From Rosa chinensis (taxonomy: Eukaryota; Streptophyta; Magnoliopsida; Rosales; Rosaceae): DNA of 64,000 nt. A program made the translations under genes and the position numbers. Under the pieces are notes generated by a model. It ran no database searches. It saw only the letters and a list, made by a program, of their open reading frames with translations, and had not been told where the DNA came from. Below are positions 22,261 through 31,851 of the stretch, piece after piece; positions within the stretch are counted from its first letter, which is position 1; every line of letters starts with the position of its first letter. The stretch covers positions 47,746,897 to 47,810,896 of the forward strand of contig NC_037088.1 of the NCBI RefSeq assembly GCF_002994745.2, written 5' to 3'.

Positions 22261-22950
22261 CTAATGGATCATAATTCCATCACTACGGTGCTCGAGTTCT
22301 AATCCGAGACAAAACCGTGTTTTACCAAGATCTTTCATCTCAAATTCGGATTTCAAGTACTTAGTAATTTCCTTTAACTCATCTAGAGTTTCAATTAGGT
22401 TCATGTCATCGACATAAACTGCTACAATTGCAAATCCGGAACTTGTCCTTTTTATAAGCAGGCATGGGCATATTTCATTATTGACATATCCCCTCCCAAT
22501 TAAGTAGTCACTTAGACGGTTATACCACATCCGTCCCGATTGTTTCAATCCATATAGTGAGCGTCTCAATCTTATTGAAAACGTGCTCCGTGGTTTAGAG
22601 CCACTTGACTTGGGTAATTGAAGTCCATCTGGAACCTTCATATATATATATATATATATATCTCTGAATCTAGATCCCCATAGAGATATGTTGTAACCAC
22701 ATCCATAAGCTGCATGTCAAGATTTTCGGAAACTACCAAACTGACAAGGTAGTGGAACGTTATAACGTCCATTACGGGAGAGTATGTCTCCTCGTCTCCT
22801 CGTAGTCGATTCCAGGGCGTTGTGAGAAACCTTGCGCCACAAGGTGGGCTTCGTATCTAACAACCACATTTTTTCTCATTACGCTTTCTAACAAAGACCC
22901 ATTTATGGCCAACAGGCTTTATACTTGGGGGTGTCAGCATTATAGGCCCA
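22261..22950 (-). pseudogene. C4 reverse transcriptase (copia)
   Basis: The frame 22261-22641 has SLYGLKQSGRMWYNRL, the catalytic AVYVDDMNLIET and EFEMKDLGKTRFCLGLELEH. Upstream RT (22650-22950) is broken by an expanded (AT) run at 22640-22660 and a small CTCCTCGT duplication near 22790. Both are replication-slippage changes. Confidence 0.88.
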
Positions 22951-22955
22951 AATAC

Positions 22956-23633
22956 CTATCTCTTTGTTAGTGAATCCAATTCAACCTGGATAGCATTTTT
23001 CCATTTAGGCCAGTCTGCTCTTCGTTGACATTCTTCAACGGAGCGAGGTTTTATATCATCATGTTCTATAATTCCTTGAGCAATAGAATATACAAACACG
23101 TCATCAAGGATAACAGAATCTCGACTCAACGTCTCATGTACACTAGTGTAATTCATGGAGATCTCTCTATTCTCTGGAATTGGTTATGACATTGGATCGT
23201 CCCCCAATGATGTCTCTTGGACATAACCATAATCCCGAATATCTTCATAAGACGGGTTATTTATGTCGATGATTAATGGATCTTTTTGTGCCAAACTCGC
23301 TTTCTTTCTCGGGCGAGAATCCATCGAACCATTGGGCCTCCCACGTTTCCTTGCTGGGAGCCCGGCCTGAGCCACATTTCCATCACCATTAGTGGTGGTG
23401 GCGCCATTCCCAATACCCCTAGGGGTGGCGCCATGTCCACTATTTTTAGGGACATCAATCCTTACAGGCACGTTTGCAGCAGGTATATGTGATCTTATCA
23501 CTTTAGCGATGTCAGAAAACGCATCAGGCATAGAGTCTGCTACGTTCTGAAGATCGAGAATTCTCCGCACCTCAATTTCAGACTGTGCGGTTCGGGGATC
23601 AAGATGAGACAAAGTGGGGACAGACCACAACAA
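22956..23633 (-). pseudogene. C4 integrase-RT linker with basic GRP motif
   Basis: Two frames (22956-23156, 23184-23633) carry RRILDLQNVADSMPDAFS, RKRGRPNGSMDSRPRKKASL and DYGYVQETSLGDDPMS. All of these match the C5 linker. It precedes the RT domain in the polyprotein. Confidence 0.75.
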
Positions 23634-23648
23634 TTCTTGTCGTTCCTG

Positions 23649-25161
23649 TTAAACATTATTGTTCTTATCTCCCCCTAACGACGGGAAGACTATCTCATCA
23701 AAGTGATAATCCGCAAATCTAGCAGTAAATTGATCACCTGTCAAGGGTTCTAAGTAGCGGATAATGGTTGGAGAGTCATATCTAACATAAATGCCCAATA
23801 GTCTTTGAGGACCAATTTCGGTGAGCTGTGGCGGCGCAATTGGCACATAAACTGTACACCCAAATATGCGTAAGTATGAGACATCAGGCTCATATCTAGT
23901 AACCATCTGGGACGCAGAAAAGGGTTGAGTGGCAGTAAGCTTCAGATGAATAAGCACTGCTGAATGCAATATTGCATAGCCCCAAGCAGAAACAGGGAGA
24001 TTGGTGCGCATAACCAATGCTCTAGCAACCATTTGAAGTCTTTTAATGGTGGCTTCTGCGAAACCATTTTTGGGTATGAATGTGAGGAACAGGGTATTCA
24101 ACCTCAATCTCAATGGACATGCAATAGTCATCAAAAGTTTTTTATGTAAACTCTCCAGCATTGTCAAGACAAATTGACTTAATGGGATGATCAGGGTGGT
24201 GAGCCCTTAACTTAATGATTTGTGCTAGGAGTTTAGCAAATGCAGCATTTCTGGTGGATAAAAGCATGACATGTGACCAACGTGTCGATGCATCAACCAA
24301 CATCATAAAATATCTAAATGGTCCGCAAGTTGGTTGGATAGGTCCACAAATATCACCTTAGATTCGTTGCAAGAATGGAATATTTTGTTTAGTGTCCTTT
24401 GCATAGGATGGTCTCGATCCTAATTTTGCTAAAGAGCAGGCTTTGCAAAACTAAAGATGGGCTTTAGAAGCAACCATGGAAGAATCCCGTTGAGCCACGA
24501 AGTAACAACTGACTTGAGAAGTAGAGAAAGGAACCAAGGAGGCATTAGTGGTGTCAATACCACTGTTGGGCCGCAGGGGGTAAGCGGCTCTGGCCCTCCC
24601 TTGGACCGAATTTTGGTTCAAACTTCTTTTCGTTTTGAAAAATGAATGTCCGTGTGAAGTCTTTAGTATACGGATCATCATATCACTACCTGGGTGTCCC
24701 AAACGATCGTGCTAAAGCCTATATGTGTCAGAATCCCATAATTCATCTCTCATGACATGGTTGGATTCAATGACTCGAATAGTGGTTGCATACAACCCAC
24801 TAGAGCGACACATAAGTTTCTCTAATACTCGTTTATGTCTGTAGTCATTAGAGGTGATGCAAAGGTACTCTTGTCCATTCTCACAATGTGTTTCCACATG
24901 AAAACCATTGGTTCTTATATCTTTAAAGCTAAATAGGGTTCTTCCAGCCCTAGGAGCATATAGAGCTTCGGCGACATTAATACTTGTGCCATTTGGCAAT
25001 ATAAATTAAGCTGGTCCTTGACCATGAATCAATTGTGATGGTCCAGCCATCGTAGTCACAGAAGATCGACTAGGCGTCATCCATAAAAACAATTGCCTAT
25101 GTCGCAATATAGTATGTGTGGTGCCACTATCAACAAGGCATTCCAACTCTCCAGGAAACAT
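23649..25161 (-). pseudogene. C4 protease and integrase (pol start)
   Basis: The pol ATG at 25161 gives MFPGELECLVDSGTTHTIL, an intact D-S-G protease motif. The frame breaks after about 50 residues. It resumes with RTLFSFKDIRTNGFHVETH (24712-24999), the zinc-finger part (MGHPGSDMMIRILK) and the late integrase core (WGYAILHSAVLIHL; GIYVRYDSPTIIRYLEP). The catalytic middle (24170-24450) has stops in every frame. Confidence 0.87.
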
Positions 25162-25514
25162 ACTGAAAAATAATAATAAAGTTCGGAATTAAGACATGTC
25201 CAAGACATTCAATAATAAAACGATACTTTATTAATAAAAATAGCCAATGATTACATCAAAGGTTCCAAAAAGTCTAATCTAAAATAAAATCAAACTAAGA
25301 CACATTGTACTCACTCTATCCGTTTGGTAACTCCAATCAAATATGACCAGGAAAGTAGAGAGAGATGTTGGTGGAGCGAGGCTTGCTTAAGTACCAATTA
25401 TCTCAATGACTTTCCTAGACATCATATTTTATTGGGTGCGCCACATAAGAAAGAGTTAATACAATTGTCATTTATTGACTATTACATAATTCTTGGAAAA
25501 TAAAAAGGACTATT
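25162..25514 (-). other. C4 gag-pol spacer with splice-like motifs
   Basis: On the minus strand the spacer runs from the gag TAG (25515-25517) to the pol ATG. It contains a donor-like GAGTGAGTAC (about 25308-25317) and ends TTATTTTTCAG immediately before the pol ATG. A GT-AG intron of about 150 nt is possible. AATAAA-type motifs lie between. See the matching C5 spacer. Confidence 0.55.
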
Positions 25515-26598
25515 CTAATTAAAGTCTGCAGCATCCTTGTCCACTTCATCTTCAGCTTTGAGGTCCTCTATGGTGTGATTAACATCTCCACCATTTTCTT
25601 CTTCTTCTTCTGCAAGGTATACTTCATGCTCTCTCAGGTCCCTGTATGCCCTGTATCTTGCAGCTAGTTGCTCGCTTGCCTTGCATTGCTTGAACCAATG
25701 CTCACTTGATCCACATCGATGACACACATCATTGTGGTTGCCTCCCTTCAATTGAGGTGCACGTTGTGCATAGGAGGATTGGCGCCACCACCACGGCTAG
25801 GGTTGCCATGACTCCCTCTCCCATGTGTGACATTGCCACCACGTGTATCTGCTCCAAACTTGCTGTTTCCTTCCTGATTAGGGCAGATATATGGACTCAT
25901 ACGTCTCTCATGTCCCTTATTCTTAGGGTTCTGCTCCTTGTGCCCTCCTTTGGGTGCATTATAATTCGCCTCATGAACGCTCTTAGTTCCAATGGGCCTT
26001 GAATTATAATTCCTTACGAGTATGTTATCATGTTTCTTAGCTACAGATATGATATTGATAAGCTGATGAAACCTCGTGATCCGTCCAGCATTGACTTCAG
26101 TACGGTATTGCTTTGATACCACAATGGTTGAAACGGGGAAGGTGGAGAGAGTCTTCTCAATTAGCTCTTGCTCTGTGATTGGTTGTCCACAGAATCTCAA
26201 CATGGATTGTAAGCTAAAAGCCTCTGAATTATATTCAGCAACAGACTTGAAGTCAGCAAAGCGCAAATTGTTCCATTGAACCTTCAAGTCAGGGAGGAGG
26301 GAATCTTGGACATTGCCAAAGCGCTCTTCTAGCGCTACCCATAGCTCTCTTGCATCCTTGATCGACATATACTCCAATCTGAGTGCCTTGTCCATATGGC
26401 GTCGCATCAAGATAACTGTTTGAGCATGCTTTGTAGGTGTTCGGACGAACACAAGATCCTGGTTAGGTGCCTGGATTATGGGTAATATTCCCTTTTAAGT
26501 GAGGTGGTTCTCAACATCGATTACCTGACTGTGGTAATCCGAACCTGTTGAGTCAAGCATAGGAAAGTCGAGCCTTGGTTCATTCGACACCTTGAAAA
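25515..26598 (-). pseudogene. C4 gag (copia, UBN2-like with CCHC knuckle)
   Basis: The best open part is 25748-26452: MDKALRLEYMSIKDARELW, ALEERFGNVQDSLLPDLK, then GRITRFHQLINIISVAKKHD and a Gly/Asn-rich tail. A frame change near 25750 leads to the knuckle CHRCGSSEHWFKQCK and an acidic C-terminus ending in TAG at 25515. The N-terminal part, beginning VSNEPRLDFPMLDSTGSDYH near 26598, is cut by an in-frame TAA at about 26497. The likely start codon position reads GTG here. Confidence 0.85.
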
Positions 26599-26749
26599 TA
26601 AGAAAAGAAGATATATTAGTTTCGGAGCTAAACTTCCACGAAAACTAAAAATAATAAGATTTCCGAGCCATGCTACCAAGAAATCAATTTCCAAGAATCT
26701 CTTTTGGATTAGACCAAACAATAATGTTTTAATATGGTCACAATTTGAT

Positions 26750-26859
26750 GCTTACGGACGCTCTTAGTCCAAGCATTGTGAACACTCTTAGTTCACACGA
26801 ACGCTCTTAGTTCGTTTAATTATGAACACTCTTAGTTCATACGAACACTCTTAGTTCGT
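26750..26859 (-). repeat. C4 leader stem-loop array (5 units, ~20-nt period)
   Basis: Five consecutive hairpins on the plus strand with loop RCTCTTA (TAAGAGY on the element strand): GGAC/GTCC at ~26756-26770; GTGAAC/GTTCAC at 26778-26796; ACGAAC/GTTCGT at 26797-26815; TATGAAC/GTTCATA at 26821-26841; ACGAAC/GTTCGT at 26841-26859. Outer stem bases differ between units but stay complementary, which argues for selection on the folded form. It sits in the untranslated leader, ~150 nt before gag. Confidence 0.85.
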
Positions 26860-27043
26860 TAAGCGTGAATCCCCACAATTCCGCTTTGTTAAATACTCAA
26901 AACCATTTGGCAACATATATTCCAATATTCTGCAGAAAATAAAAGAATTTAAAATACATGAAAGCAGCAACTTTTTAATTCACAAAAACTTACGTGATGG
27001 TTCTTGGCTTGAGGACACGCGCGTGTTGAAGCAGGCGTGTTGG

Positions 27044-27275
27044 GGCAGCAGCAGTAACAAGTGGCAGCAAGCAGCGGCAGCAAACTGAAGCAGCAGTTTC
27101 TGCAGCAGTTTTGGATAGTAGGAAGCAGCAGTTTCTGCAGCAGTTTTGGACAGCAACAAGCAGCAGTTTTGGACAGCAGGAAGCAGCAATTTCTGCAGCA
27201 GTTTGGACAGCAACAAGCAGCAGTTTTTGCAGTAGTTTTGCTGCAGGAGCAGCAGGGATGCAGCAAGGGCTGCAT
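27044..27275. repeat. CAG-rich minisatellite in C4 leader
   Basis: Irregular repeats built from GCAGCAGTTTCTGCAGCAG and TTTTGGACAGCAACAAGCAG. The apparent long ORFs here on both strands (poly-Gln/Ser, poly-Cys/Leu) are products of the repeat. C5 has no such array at the matching place. Confidence 0.85.
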
Positions 27276-27392
27276 ATGTGCGGTAGGAGGCTGTGGTGGT
27301 TTTAGGTGTTTTCGGCTAGGGTTAGAGGCTGCAACAGTTTTAGGGTTTTTTCTTTTTCTTATGGGCTAGGGTTAGAAATCGTGTTGATAACG

Positions 27393-27570
27393 TGTTGTAG
27401 GAGAATTGTAATTGTGTTTATTATTGATAATAGGAGCCCTTTAAATAGGGAGTTACAAGGTACCCAAAAGGTAATAGAATCCGAATACAATTGAATACCT
27501 AGAACACTTTCCTATTACAACTCTAAACCCTAGTTTGTAGAGGTACACATTATGTCGACATCCTTCAACC
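27393..27570 (-). repeat. C4 5' LTR
   Basis: 178 bp, ending CCTTCAACC on the plus strand, so the element begins GGTTGAAGG here but TGTTGAAGG at its 3' LTR. The same change is seen in C5. Confidence 0.92.
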
Positions 27571-27575
27571 AAAAA

Positions 27576-28835
27576 AAAAAGGCAGCAATCACATGCAAAG
27601 TGAGGAATAGACTGGAAGAAAGCAAGACAAACGAAAAAGAAGGAAGAGAGAAACCAAAAATAAAGTAAAAGCAAGAGGGACATGAGGCATGGTGTTGACA
27701 AAATAGGAAGTGAGAAAGGGTGCTGGACATGGTTCATTGCCGGCCATAGATGTGGTAGAGAGAGTTTGCAAGTGTGTGGACAGAAAAAAGTAAACAAAGG
27801 GAAAATGGAGGATATGGGGAGCAAAAGAGGGAATAAAGATTAAAAAACAAGAAGGATGATCAAATTGAGAAAAGAGGTGGATTTGATTATACTGAGGATG
27901 AGTAGTGGTTTATTCTTGAGGGGTCACAAAGATGCATTGCCATGATAGGTGTGAGAAGAAGACAAAGAGTGAGTAGAGTACAGAAAGTGATTATGGAATT
28001 TCATATCTAAAAGGATGATGAGAGGAGAAGGAGCTAGAACAAGATATTAAAGAGAGGTAAAAGAAATTCTATATGAAATTGCTGAACAATGATCGATGAG
28101 AGAAACATATAAATAAGTGCAGTGGAAACATAGGAGAAGCAGATTGAAGTAGAAGAGAGATCATTATAGAAGAGCGGCCAATGAAGAAGAGAGATGCAGC
28201 AATGCTAATGTAGAAGAGAAGACTGTTTTATAATCAAAAAGTGAAAGAAGATCGTGGTTGTTGTGCAGCTAGAGGTGGAAGAGAGAACAGGTAGAGAAAA
28301 TCAGTTTCTGGAATATGGAGATTTCTTGGAGCCTTGGATGCAAAAAAAAAGTGCTTGATCATCAGGAAACAACAAATTGTTGCCAATGAGTGGTATGAGA
28401 GGCTTCAGGAGAGAGAATAATATGTTGAGAGGAGGGAAGGTGCCATGAGGGGGATCAAAGAGCTTCTAAGCAAGAGTTCTAAATGAATGGAATTAGCTTT
28501 TGTAGAGAAATGAAAAAAGAGGTAGTTTGTAGGAGCAGAGGAGCTGAGAAAGCAAATTAACAGAGGAAAGTAGTTGCTATTCTCCAAACAAAAAAATCTA
28601 AGGTTAATCGAAAAGAAACTATGGAGGAGAAGGGTTGTTGGGATTTGGTGGAGAATTGAAACATGGTGCTTCTACCATGATGGTGCTAGAAAAGTTATCA
28701 AGGGAAAGGGAATTGAGACCGAAAAATTGAAGTGAAAACAGAGGACACTAAGAATTTAAAGAAGAAAGTAAACAGACTAGAAATTGAAATTGAACTGAGA
28801 AGGATTCAAAGATGTTGCAATTGGTTTTAGACCCG
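27576..28835 (-). other. N1 internal noncoding region (5' part)
   Basis: Long purine-rich stretch (GAGAGA/GAAGAA-type) on the plus strand. I see no gag-like motif. Several ORFs of 60-120 codons exist on the minus strand but are compositional. Confidence 0.6.
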
Positions 28836-28868
28836 TGGGTGTATGGAGAAATTTACTCCATACACCCA
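28836..28868 (-). ncRNA. Perfect 13-bp hairpin in N1 leader
   Basis: TGGGTGTATGGAG (28836-28848), a 7-nt loop, then CTCCATACACCCA (28856-28868). It lies 45-60 nt inside the PBS, where packaging or dimerisation hairpins are found in retroelements. The role is inference; the stem is exact. Confidence 0.6.
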
Positions 28869-28912
28869 GGGAGAGTTTTGGAGTTCACAGGATCAAAAGC
28901 TGTTAGGCAAAT

Positions 28913-28925
28913 TGCTCTGATACCA
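28913..28925 (-). promoter_or_regulatory. N1 primer-binding site
   Basis: Minus strand TGGTATCAGAGCA, the initiator-Met-tRNA-type site, directly adjoining the 5' LTR. Confidence 0.88.
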
Positions 28926-29245
28926 TGAAGAGAAATTGAAATTGCTTGATTGAAGTGAATGAACCATTACATAAGAGAACACATATAAATGCTACAATTG
29001 TGAGCAAGCCTAGCCGCTATGATACAATAAGATCACATGTGATTGTTAAGAGACATGTCAGTGGTGCAGTTCAATACGTGGTTGTGCTTGGTCTTCTTGG
29101 TCTGCAATGTAGCAACAAGCTTTGTCTATTGTACTTGGCTAAGAGAGCACGAGTTGTCTCCCAATTGTCTTGTGCGGAGTGTGTTGTCTTCTTGTGCAGC
29201 CCTGTAATCTTATGATTTGCTTCTAGTAATGTCTTCATCTTATCA
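28926..29245 (-). repeat. N1 5' LTR
   Basis: A 320-bp copy of 20049-20369, bounded by the PBS and by TSD AATTA. Confidence 0.9.
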
Positions 29246-29555
29246 AATTAGAGGATAGATCTAAATTCCTCAGTTTGGATAGTTTTGAGAAATGAATTTC
29301 TGAAATCATCCCTTCCAAATGATTATTACTCAAATCGATACCCTCCAGCTTTGATAGTTGTCCAATACTTTCCGGTATACTTCCACTTGAGTTATTACTC
29401 CTGAGATGCAATTCTTTCAACGATGTAAAGTCTCTAAGATCAGGCAAAGATCCTGGAATACGAAAATTTTCTGAGAGATCCAAACTCTGTAATGAGTTTC
29501 GAGCACATGAATTAGACAATAATCGAACAAAGTCAGAACATTGTCCTGCCAGATT
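29246..29555 (-). pseudogene. RLP-A middle segment (LRRs)
   Basis: About 100 residues of LRR: LQSLDLSENFRIPGSLPDLR, LKELHLRSNNSSGSIPES, LEGIDLSNNHLEGMISEI, LRNLDLSSN. The segment is open on its own strand and lies between the N1 and C2 insertion points, sharing the duplicated AATTA and AGATT bases with them. Confidence 0.9.
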
Positions 29556-29805
29556 TTTTAATGTACATGATTACTTGTAGATGGTTAATTAGTGTTAATT
29601 TTGTTAAGTGCATGATTAATTAGTTAGTGACCTACAGCTGTATTACACGTGTTGCTTTTCTGTGCTAGCTCATTCATCTACATATATAGCTGCTACTGTA
29701 CTCGTTTTGGTTGTTGTAACAGAAACACAAGAATATAAAGAATTCTCTCATTTCTTCTCTCTCATTCTTTCTCTTCTTTCTTCAAGCTCTAAACCCTAGC
29801 TTTCA
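29556..29805 (+). repeat. C2 5' LTR
   Basis: 250 bp. Begins TTTTAATGTACATG where the 3' LTR has TGTTAACGTACATG. Ends CCCTAGCTTTCA. Confidence 0.93.
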
Positions 29806-29818
29806 TGGTATCAGTCGC
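29806..29818 (+). promoter_or_regulatory. C2 primer-binding site
   Basis: TGGTATCAGTCGC directly after the LTR; the first nine bases fit the iMet-tRNA motif. Confidence 0.8.
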
Positions 29819-29854
29819 GCAGGTCACGACCTCGGGTTTGCTCATGCTTGCTTC

Positions 29855-30146
29855 TGCTTCTCAAGTCTACTAGTCTTGCTTCGTCTGTGCTCGGTTTCAT
29901 CTTCTGCACATTTCAGATAAGTCTTCGAGTTCTTGAAGAAGGAAAATCTAGATCTACAAATTTTCAGAGTGATTTCTTGACTGTGAAGCTTCAATTTTTA
30001 TGCTTCTCAAGTCTACTAGTCTTGCTTCGTCTGTGCTCAGTTTCGTCTTCTGCACATTTCAGATAAGTCTTCGAGTTCTTCAAGAAGGAAAATCTAGATC
30101 TACAAATTTTCAGAGTGATTTCTTGACTGTGAAGCTTCGATTTTTG
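29855..30146 (+). repeat. 146-bp tandem duplication in C2 leader
   Basis: Two copies starting TGCTTCTCAAGTCTACTAG at 29855 and 30001, about 97% alike, in the untranslated leader before gag. Confidence 0.9.
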
Positions 30147-30504
30147 TATATTCAGAATTTGATTGTGAATCTATGCAAGTTCCTAGCTACTTGATTGAAT
30201 ATTGTGAGAAATTTCATACTTCTTGAGGTTCGATACTCTAGTCCTTGAAATATTTTTAGTATGAACTCATCTGCAAGCCATAATTGTGAAATTGAAGTCA
30301 TAATTGTGCAATTGAAGGTGCTAAAGTTGTTATAATTTGATATAATCCTATGCGGTTTCAAAACCCTAGACTTTTCTAAAAGAATTGTGAAGATTTGTGA
30401 AGATTGTTGATTCTTTGATGCTTTGTGAGGTTTCAAAACCTGAGATATACTAGTATTGCACAGATATACACTCGATTTTAGTCTCTACTTCTTCTCTTAC
30501 CAAG

Positions 30505-31851
30505 ATGACTGCTTCTACAACTCAAGCCTCTACTGTTACTACTCAGACTACTGTGTATCTTCCAAATATCTTACTTGATGAGTCCAACTACCCTACATGG
30601 CTGTTTCGTATAGAATCCTTCCTTAAAGGTCAAAATCTATATGGATATGTTGATGGCTCCAATCCATGCCCCACTCAGTTTGTGTCTGCATCTGATGGCT
30701 CTGGAAATGTGGTATCAGCTGAGTATACTAACTGGAAAATACAAGATCAAAGCATTGTTAATATGATTGGTCAAACTCTTAGTCCTATGGCCATGTCATG
30801 CGCTGTTGGAAGCAAGTCTGCACAAGACATATGGAATAGGCTGAAACTCAAGTTTGCAGCACCTAATAGACAAAATATTCTGTAACTCAAGTCTAATCTA
30901 CAGAATCTAAAGAAAGGAAATGATGATATTGAAACTTACATGGACAAGATTAAGGCTGCTAGAGATGCACTTGAAACTGTTGGAGTGTTTGTTGATGATG
31001 AAGATATTGTTGTTACAGTGTTGAGAGGACTACCTTCTGAGTATGCTGCCATTAAGACTGTAATCAGGGCTCAGTTTGTTGCTTGTTCTGTTGGTGAGCT
31101 CAAGACTTTACTTAAAGCTGCAGAGATTGATATTGAGAGTGAGACTCAAGCCTCATCAACCTCAATCCTTACAGCCATGATGGCCAAAAATACCATTTCT
31201 TCTGGTTCTGTCTCTAGCAACACACTTGGTTCTTCTACCTCAAGTGCTTCTTCAAGTGCACAATCTCAAGTTCCTCCTGGATTTCCTCCTGGCTTTGGTC
31301 CATTACTCACTATACCAACCAACAATAACATCCACCTGTCTTCACAAGCTCCTTATGCCTCCATTCCTGCAATGCCATATGGAAATCTTACTCAACTGAA
31401 TCCATTCACTATAACTGATCCAAGTCCATCCATGATTGGTTTTTATGTTGCAAGACCAAATGGACAGTTTGGAAACCATAATGGTAGACTCAACAATAAC
31501 ACTGGAGGCTACAGAGGAAACAACAACTTCAATGGAGGAAATGGCATGAGTAGAGGAAATGGTATACCATTCAATAATCAGTTCAATGGAGGAAATGCAG
31601 GATTCAACAACTTCAGACAAAATGGAGGAGGCTCTAACTTCACATGTCAGCTTTGTGGAAAAACAGGTCATGGAGCCAAAACATGTAGGACATTGCCTAG
31701 CTTTCAGAATTTACAAGGAAACTTAAGCACTACTGGTTGTCAATATTGTGGCAAACCGAATCATACTGCCGATAGATGTTATTACATCTTTGGTTTTCCT
31801 AGCCAGCACCAACAGTCAACATCACAACTTCAAGCTACTCCAAACATGTAG
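30505..31851 (+). pseudogene. C2 gag (UBN2-type, two CCHC knuckles)
   Basis: The start ATG at 30505 opens MTASTTQASTVTTQTT, then LDESNYPTWLFRIESFLKG, the gag_3/UBN2 signature. A TAA at 30883-30885 interrupts it; the same frame goes on with ETYMDKIKAARDAL and GLPSEYAAIKTVI. A Gly/Asn-rich region follows and then two knuckles, CQLCGKTGHGAKTC and CQYCGKPNHTADRC. Two zinc knuckles in one gag is less common in copia than one. A TAG at 31849-31851 marks the end of this open part; protease follows in the same frame. Confidence 0.9.

Larger units (their letters stand above)
20949..27570 (-). mobile_element. Ty1/copia retrotransposon C4, nested in N1
   Basis: LTRs are 20949-21126 (3') and 27393-27570 (5'), both 178 bp, with about four differences. 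The flanks are A-runs, giving a TSD of AAAAA (20944-20948 and 27571-27575), which is weak by itself. The PPT is at 21127-21138. The leader is long (~790 bp) and has a CAG-rich minisatellite and a stem-loop array. Gag and pol are separate ORFs with a ~350-bp spacer, unlike C1-C3. It is the better-preserved relative of C5 and keeps the protease motif DSG. Confidence 0.92.
20049..29245 (-). mobile_element. N1: nonautonomous LTR retrotransposon inside RLP-A
   Basis: LTRs are 20049-20369 (3') and 28926-29245 (5'), about 320 bp each, ending TGAAGAG / ATATCA on the plus strand. The TSD is AATTA at 20044-20048 and 29246-29250. The PBS (minus strand TGGTATCAGAGCA) is at 28913-28925 and the PPT (GCGGGGGGA) at 20370-20378. 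Without the nested C4 it would be about 2.6 kb, with ~1.9 kb internal sequence. That sequence is strongly purine-rich on the plus strand and contains no recognisable gag or pol. It must use proteins from another element. Between TRIM and LARD in size. Confidence 0.92.

Noticed and set aside
26750..26859. CRISPR-like short repeats with ~20-nt period
   Set aside because: Plant nuclear context. The repeats are imperfect hairpins inside a copia leader, with no unique spacers and no cas genes.
27061..27369. Poly-Gln/Ser and poly-Cys ORFs
   Set aside because: Translations of the CAG-rich minisatellite in the C4 leader on both strands; no independent coding evidence.
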